Shown: in pieces, positions 21,659-24,835 of the stretch
Layout: each line of letters starts with the position of its first letter
How positions within the stretch are numbered: position 1 is the stretch's first letter
Source: a bacterium
Lineage (GTDB): Bacteria; Planctomycetota; Planctomycetia; Pirellulales; Pirellulaceae
Direction: 5' to 3'
Assembly: GCA_030432015.1 (NCBI GenBank)
Contig: JAUIHJ010000013.1
Coordinates: 1-24,835, forward strand
DNA length: 24,835 nt
Notes under the pieces: model-generated
What the model saw: only the letters and a program-made list of their open reading frames with translations
What the model was told of the DNA's origin: nothing
The model's database searches: none
Made by a program: the position numbers and the translations under genes

Positions 21659-24628
21659 GTGAACAATTCAGCATGGGCTCGGGTCGTCTTGGTGGCCCTG
21701 TCACTGACCACCGCTGGTTCGGCCGTCGAACCCGATCAGCCACTTCCGCCGGGCGAGGCCGCACAGGCCATGGTGGTGCCCAATGGCTTTCACGTCTCCC
21801 TGTTTGCAGGTGAACCCGACGTCAAACAACCGATCGGCTTCTGCATGGATGATCGAGGACGCCTCTGGGTCGCGGAAGCGTACAACTATCCCCACCACGG
21901 CACAGGATCCGGCGACCGGATCTTGATCTTTGAAGACCTCGACAACGATGGCCGGTTCGACAAGCGAACCGTATTCTACGACAAGCTCAACTATGTCACG
22001 GGAATCGAAGTAGGCTTCGGCGGTGCCTGGGTCATGTCGCCCCCCAACCTCTACTTCATTCCCGATCGCGACGGAGATGACATCCCCGATGGCGAGCCGC
22101 TAATCTTGCTGGACGGGTTCGGCAACCACGCCAATGCGCATAACCTGGCCAACGGATTTGCCTGGGGGCCCGACGGCTGGTTGTACGGCACCCACGGCCG
22201 GACCAACTGGTCATTGCTAGGAAAGCCGGGCACCCCGGCTGACCAACGGGTGCGGTTCGATGGCGGGGTCTATCGCTATCACCCCGTGCGCCACGTGTGG
22301 GAACCGTTTGCCGACGGCACAACCAATCCCTGGGGGATTGACTTCGACGACTTCGGAGAGGCCTTTATCTGCAACTGTGTCAATCCGCACCTGTTTCACG
22401 TGATTCAGGGGGCGCATTACGAACCCTGGCGCAACCGCAAGTCCAGCGAACACGCGTATGCGCGGATTCCGTCCATTGCAGACCATCTGCACTACTTGGG
22501 CACGACCGACGTGCGAGACGGGCTGGGAACTCCGGAAGAAGCGGCACTGGGGGGCGGCCATGCCCATTGCGGCACGATGGTGTATCTCGGAGACAACTGG
22601 CCGGACCGCTATCGCAACACCGTCTTCATGCACAACATCCACGGACGGCGACTGAATAATGATATTCTCCGCCGCGAGGGATCGGGCTATGCGGCATCGC
22701 ACGGCGAGGACCTGATGCGCTCGCCAGACCCCTGGTTCATGGGCGTCACCGTGCAGTACGGGCCGGACGGGAGCGTCTTCCTGATCGACTGGTCCGATAC
22801 GGGCGAATGCCACAGCGTTAAGAACACTCGCCGCCACACCGGGCGGATCTTTCGTATCGCCTACGGTCAACCACCCCGGGCCAACGTCGATCTGGCCAGC
22901 GCGACCGACCGGCAACTGGTCGAGGCACAATGGCATCGCAATGACTGGCACGTCCGTCACGCACGCCGGCGACTCCAGGAATGTTGGGCCGCCGGAGACG
23001 ACATGTCGGACGTGCGTCGCGAACTGCAGACAATGCTTGCCGATCAGGCGTCCGTACCGCGCGCGTTGCGCGCCCTCTGGGCCCTGCACGTCACAGGAGG
23101 CCTGGATGACGGGCAACTCATCGGATTGCTCGACCATGACAGTGAATACCTGCGGGGCTGGGCCGTGCAATTGCTGTGCGAGGATCGAAGGCCGCCCGTC
23201 GCAGCCCTGCATCGATTCTTGGAGTTAGCGACCGCCGACGCTTCGCCCTTGGTCCGGCTGAAACTGTCCAGCGCCTTGCAACGCTTGCCATTGGATCAAC
23301 GCTGGGAGATCGCCGCAGCACTTGTCGCCCACGGCGAAGACGCGGACGATCAGAACTTGCCGTTGATGGTCTGGTATGCGATCGAGCCGTTGGTCGACGA
23401 GGATCTCGAGCGATTCGTCGAATTGGCCGCGACCGCCAGGATCCCTCTCGTGCAACGGCATCTCGCACGGCGGATTGCGTCAAGCTCCGACCCGGCGGCC
23501 GGTCTGGCCGCGTGGGTGCGGGTCCTCGACCACAGCCACGATGACATCGTGCGCCGCGAATTACTGGCCGGTATGGAACAGGGGCTGGAAGGTCAGCGGA
23601 CGGTCCCGCTACCAATGGGCTGGCCCCGGGCATACGCCAAACTGCAACAGAGTTCAGACCCGGCGGTGCGCGACCACGCCGTGCGGCTGGCGTTAGTGTT
23701 TGACGACCCGATGGCACTCAGCGCCCTACGTGCCCAGGCGGTCGACCGAATGGTATCCGCCGAAGATCGCAACCGGGCAATCAACGCGCTGGTGGCCAAG
23801 CAGGATGACGGCCTGCCGAAGATACTGGTGAAACTTGTCGCCGATCCCCTGGTTCGCAGCGCAGCCCTCCGTGGACTTGCCGGGTTTGACCACCCTCAAA
23901 CGGTTGCCGCCATCCTTGAGCATTACACCGCGTATGACGCAGCCGCGCGACAGGATGCGATCAACACGCTCGCCTCGCGCCCCGCCTGGGCCGCTTCGCT
24001 ATTGCGTGAAGTCGAAGCGGAACGCATTGCTCGCACCGACCTGACCGCCTACACGGTGCGGCAACTCCAACGGTTAGGCGATGCCAAAATCGTAGACAAA
24101 GTCAAGCAGGTTTGGGGCGAAGTTCGCGCCACCCCGGCAGACAAAGCCCGGCTAATTGCCAAGTACCAGCGGCAACTTACGCCGGAAGTGCTCGCGGCGG
24201 CGGATCTGTCGGCAGGTCGAGCTGTGTTTGAGAAGACTTGTGCGAGTTGCCACCGGCTGTTCGACGCCGGGCAACAGGTGGGACCCGACATCACGGGATC
24301 GCAGCGGATGAATCTAACCTATCTGCTCGAAAATCTGCTCGACCCGAGCGCCACCGTCTCCAAGGATTATCGGATGCAGGTGGTGGTTACCACCAACGGC
24401 CGCCTGATTACCGGCCAGGTTGTCGCCGAAACTGCGCGGGCCGTGACCCTTCAGACCGTCAACGACAAACTGGTCGTTCCGGCCGCTGAAATCGAAAGTC
24501 GCACCACGTCACCCGTGTCGATGATGCCGGAGGGGATGCTGGAAAAGTTGTCTCCCCAACAGGTCCGCGATCTTGTCGCCTACTTGGCCAGCCCGCATCA
24601 GGTCGACCTCAAGGCAACCGGGCAATAG
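21659..24628 (+). CDS. PVC-type heme-binding CxxCH protein (dehydrogenase-like propeller, HEAT-like repeats, cytochrome c)
   Basis: A 989-residue exported protein of a type largely confined to Planctomycetes and Verrucomicrobia. I start at GTG 21659 because of its SD; the product then opens with a clean signal peptide (MNNSAWARVVLVALSLTTAG, cut near SA/VEP). Residues about 35-410 form the membrane-bound dehydrogenase-like propeller: IGFCMDDRGRLWVAEAYNYP, DLDNDGRFDK, NGFAWGPDGWLYGTHGRTNW, GGHAHCGTM and FLIDWSDTGECH. Residues about 415-840 are helical, HEAT-like repeats. The C-terminus is a cytochrome c domain with C861-A-S-C864-H865 and a probable Met ligand in SMMPEGM (M955/M956). It ends LVAYLASPHQ plus a short tail. 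It would carry out periplasmic electron transfer, probably with sugar oxidation, though its substrate is unknown. It is the last gene of the operon. Confidence 0.93.
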   Translation: MNNSAWARVVLVALSLTTAGSAVEPDQPLPPGEAAQAMVVPNGFHVSLFAGEPDVKQPIGFCMDDRGRLWVAEAYNYPHHGTGSGDRILIFEDLDNDGRFDKRTVFYDKLNYVTGIEVGFGGAWVMSPPNLYFIPDRDGDDIPDGEPLILLDGFGNHANAHNLANGFAWGPDGWLYGTHGRTNWSLLGKPGTPADQRVRFDGGVYRYHPVRHVWEPFADGTTNPWGIDFDDFGEAFICNCVNPHLFHVIQGAHYEPWRNRKSSEHAYARIPSIADHLHYLGTTDVRDGLGTPEEAALGGGHAHCGTMVYLGDNWPDRYRNTVFMHNIHGRRLNNDILRREGSGYAASHGEDLMRSPDPWFMGVTVQYGPDGSVFLIDWSDTGECHSVKNTRRHTGRIFRIAYGQPPRANVDLASATDRQLVEAQWHRNDWHVRHARRRLQECWAAGDDMSDVRRELQTMLADQASVPRALRALWALHVTGGLDDGQLIGLLDHDSEYLRGWAVQLLCEDRRPPVAALHRFLELATADASPLVRLKLSSALQRLPLDQRWEIAAALVAHGEDADDQNLPLMVWYAIEPLVDEDLERFVELAATARIPLVQRHLARRIASSSDPAAGLAAWVRVLDHSHDDIVRRELLAGMEQGLEGQRTVPLPMGWPRAYAKLQQSSDPAVRDHAVRLALVFDDPMALSALRAQAVDRMVSAEDRNRAINALVAKQDDGLPKILVKLVADPLVRSAALRGLAGFDHPQTVAAILEHYTAYDAAARQDAINTLASRPAWAASLLREVEAERIARTDLTAYTVRQLQRLGDAKIVDKVKQVWGEVRATPADKARLIAKYQRQLTPEVLAAADLSAGRAVFEKTCASCHRLFDAGQQVGPDITGSQRMNLTYLLENLLDPSATVSKDYRMQVVVTTNGRLITGQVVAETARAVTLQTVNDKLVVPAAEIESRTTSPVSMMPEGMLEKLSPQQVRDLVAYLASPHQVDLKATGQ

Positions 24629-24745
24629 TTTTTCGCATCACGCCACCTGCCCATCATTGGCGTGCGGATTTGGTGATGCTCAAGACGCGCCAGCGAACGG
24701 CCATGTAGGATCGCGTCGGGGTCATCGCGCGACGCCTCTGGCGAG

Positions 24746-24773
24746 CAACCAGGGCCCCCAACCCTGGAGGTTG
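24746..24773. repeat. Imperfect hairpin past the operon end
   Basis: CAACC plus AGGG pairs with CCCT plus GGTTG, with a 3-base bulge, about 120 bases after the PVC cytochrome stop. No T-tract is present. The remaining tail of the window (24629-24835) shows no gene I can support. Confidence 0.3.
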
Positions 24774-24835
24774 CCCAGCCTGTCCTCGGACGTGCCACCG
24801 GCAGGAGGATGCGGGCAACTTCGCCATCGGCGGCT

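Noticed and set aside
24628..24640. T-run right after the PVC cytochrome stop as an intrinsic terminator
   Set aside because: There is no stem before the five Ts; the sequence upstream does not fold into a convincing hairpin.
24598..24835. A minus-strand frame open to the window end
   Set aside because: It overlaps the 3' end of the PVC cytochrome gene, is R/P/G-rich and shows no family resemblance. With only the edge visible it cannot be supported.

Overview
The window looks like chromosomal DNA of a Planctomycetota bacterium, most likely Pirellulales-like. It carries a Tat-exported DUF1501 protein, a PVC-type heme-binding CxxCH protein, a two-copy DUF3467 protein and a ThuA-domain remnant. 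Base composition is GC-rich, many genes lack a clear Shine-Dalgarno (SD) sequence, and repeat-filled intergenic gaps separate small operons. I see no tRNA, rRNA, CRISPR array, transposase or integrase.

Layout. (1) 1-3688 (+): the end of a CusB-like adaptor, overlapping by ATGA a CusA-type Cu(I)/Ag(I) RND pump that keeps the three methionines of the copper site. (2) 3689-4056: a GC-rich tandem and inverted repeat block between convergent genes. (3) 4057-8152 (-): DUF3467 protein, a 1068-residue fusion of radical SAM, AMMECR1 and MEMO domains, and a 69-residue DUF1653 protein whose GTG start is set by a GAGGAGG SD. (4) 8481-10162 (-): DUF1501 protein, then a 63-residue FlbD-like protein. (5) 10163-10885: gene-free, with a 13-bp tandem repeat. 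(6) 10886-13487 (-): PepD-like dipeptidase, then an RlmN/Cfr-family radical SAM rRNA methyltransferase with several Cfr-like motifs. (7) 14085-15707 (+): AbgT-family transporter, divergent from pepD. (8) 15738-19100 (-): a degenerate C-terminal ThuA fragment, then a 975-residue SF2 helicase with an unrecognised C-terminal module. (9) 19634-24628 (+): a three-gene operon encoding a secreted protein that joins a C39-like cysteine peptidase domain to an HExxH metallopeptidase domain, a STAS protein, and a PVC-type cytochrome c protein with HEAT-like repeats.

How the genes may work together (inference). CusB and CusA form an envelope metal pump. AbgT and PepD could import and hydrolyse small peptide-like or aminoacyl-glutamate compounds. 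The AMMECR1/MEMO/radical SAM domains, usually encoded by separate genes, are fused into one chain, and I read the linker between AMMECR1 and MEMO as a decayed second AMMECR1 copy. The strongest leads are that duplication with its internal start, the Cfr-like methyltransferase, and the dual-protease operon. No complete new defence or mobile system is evident.
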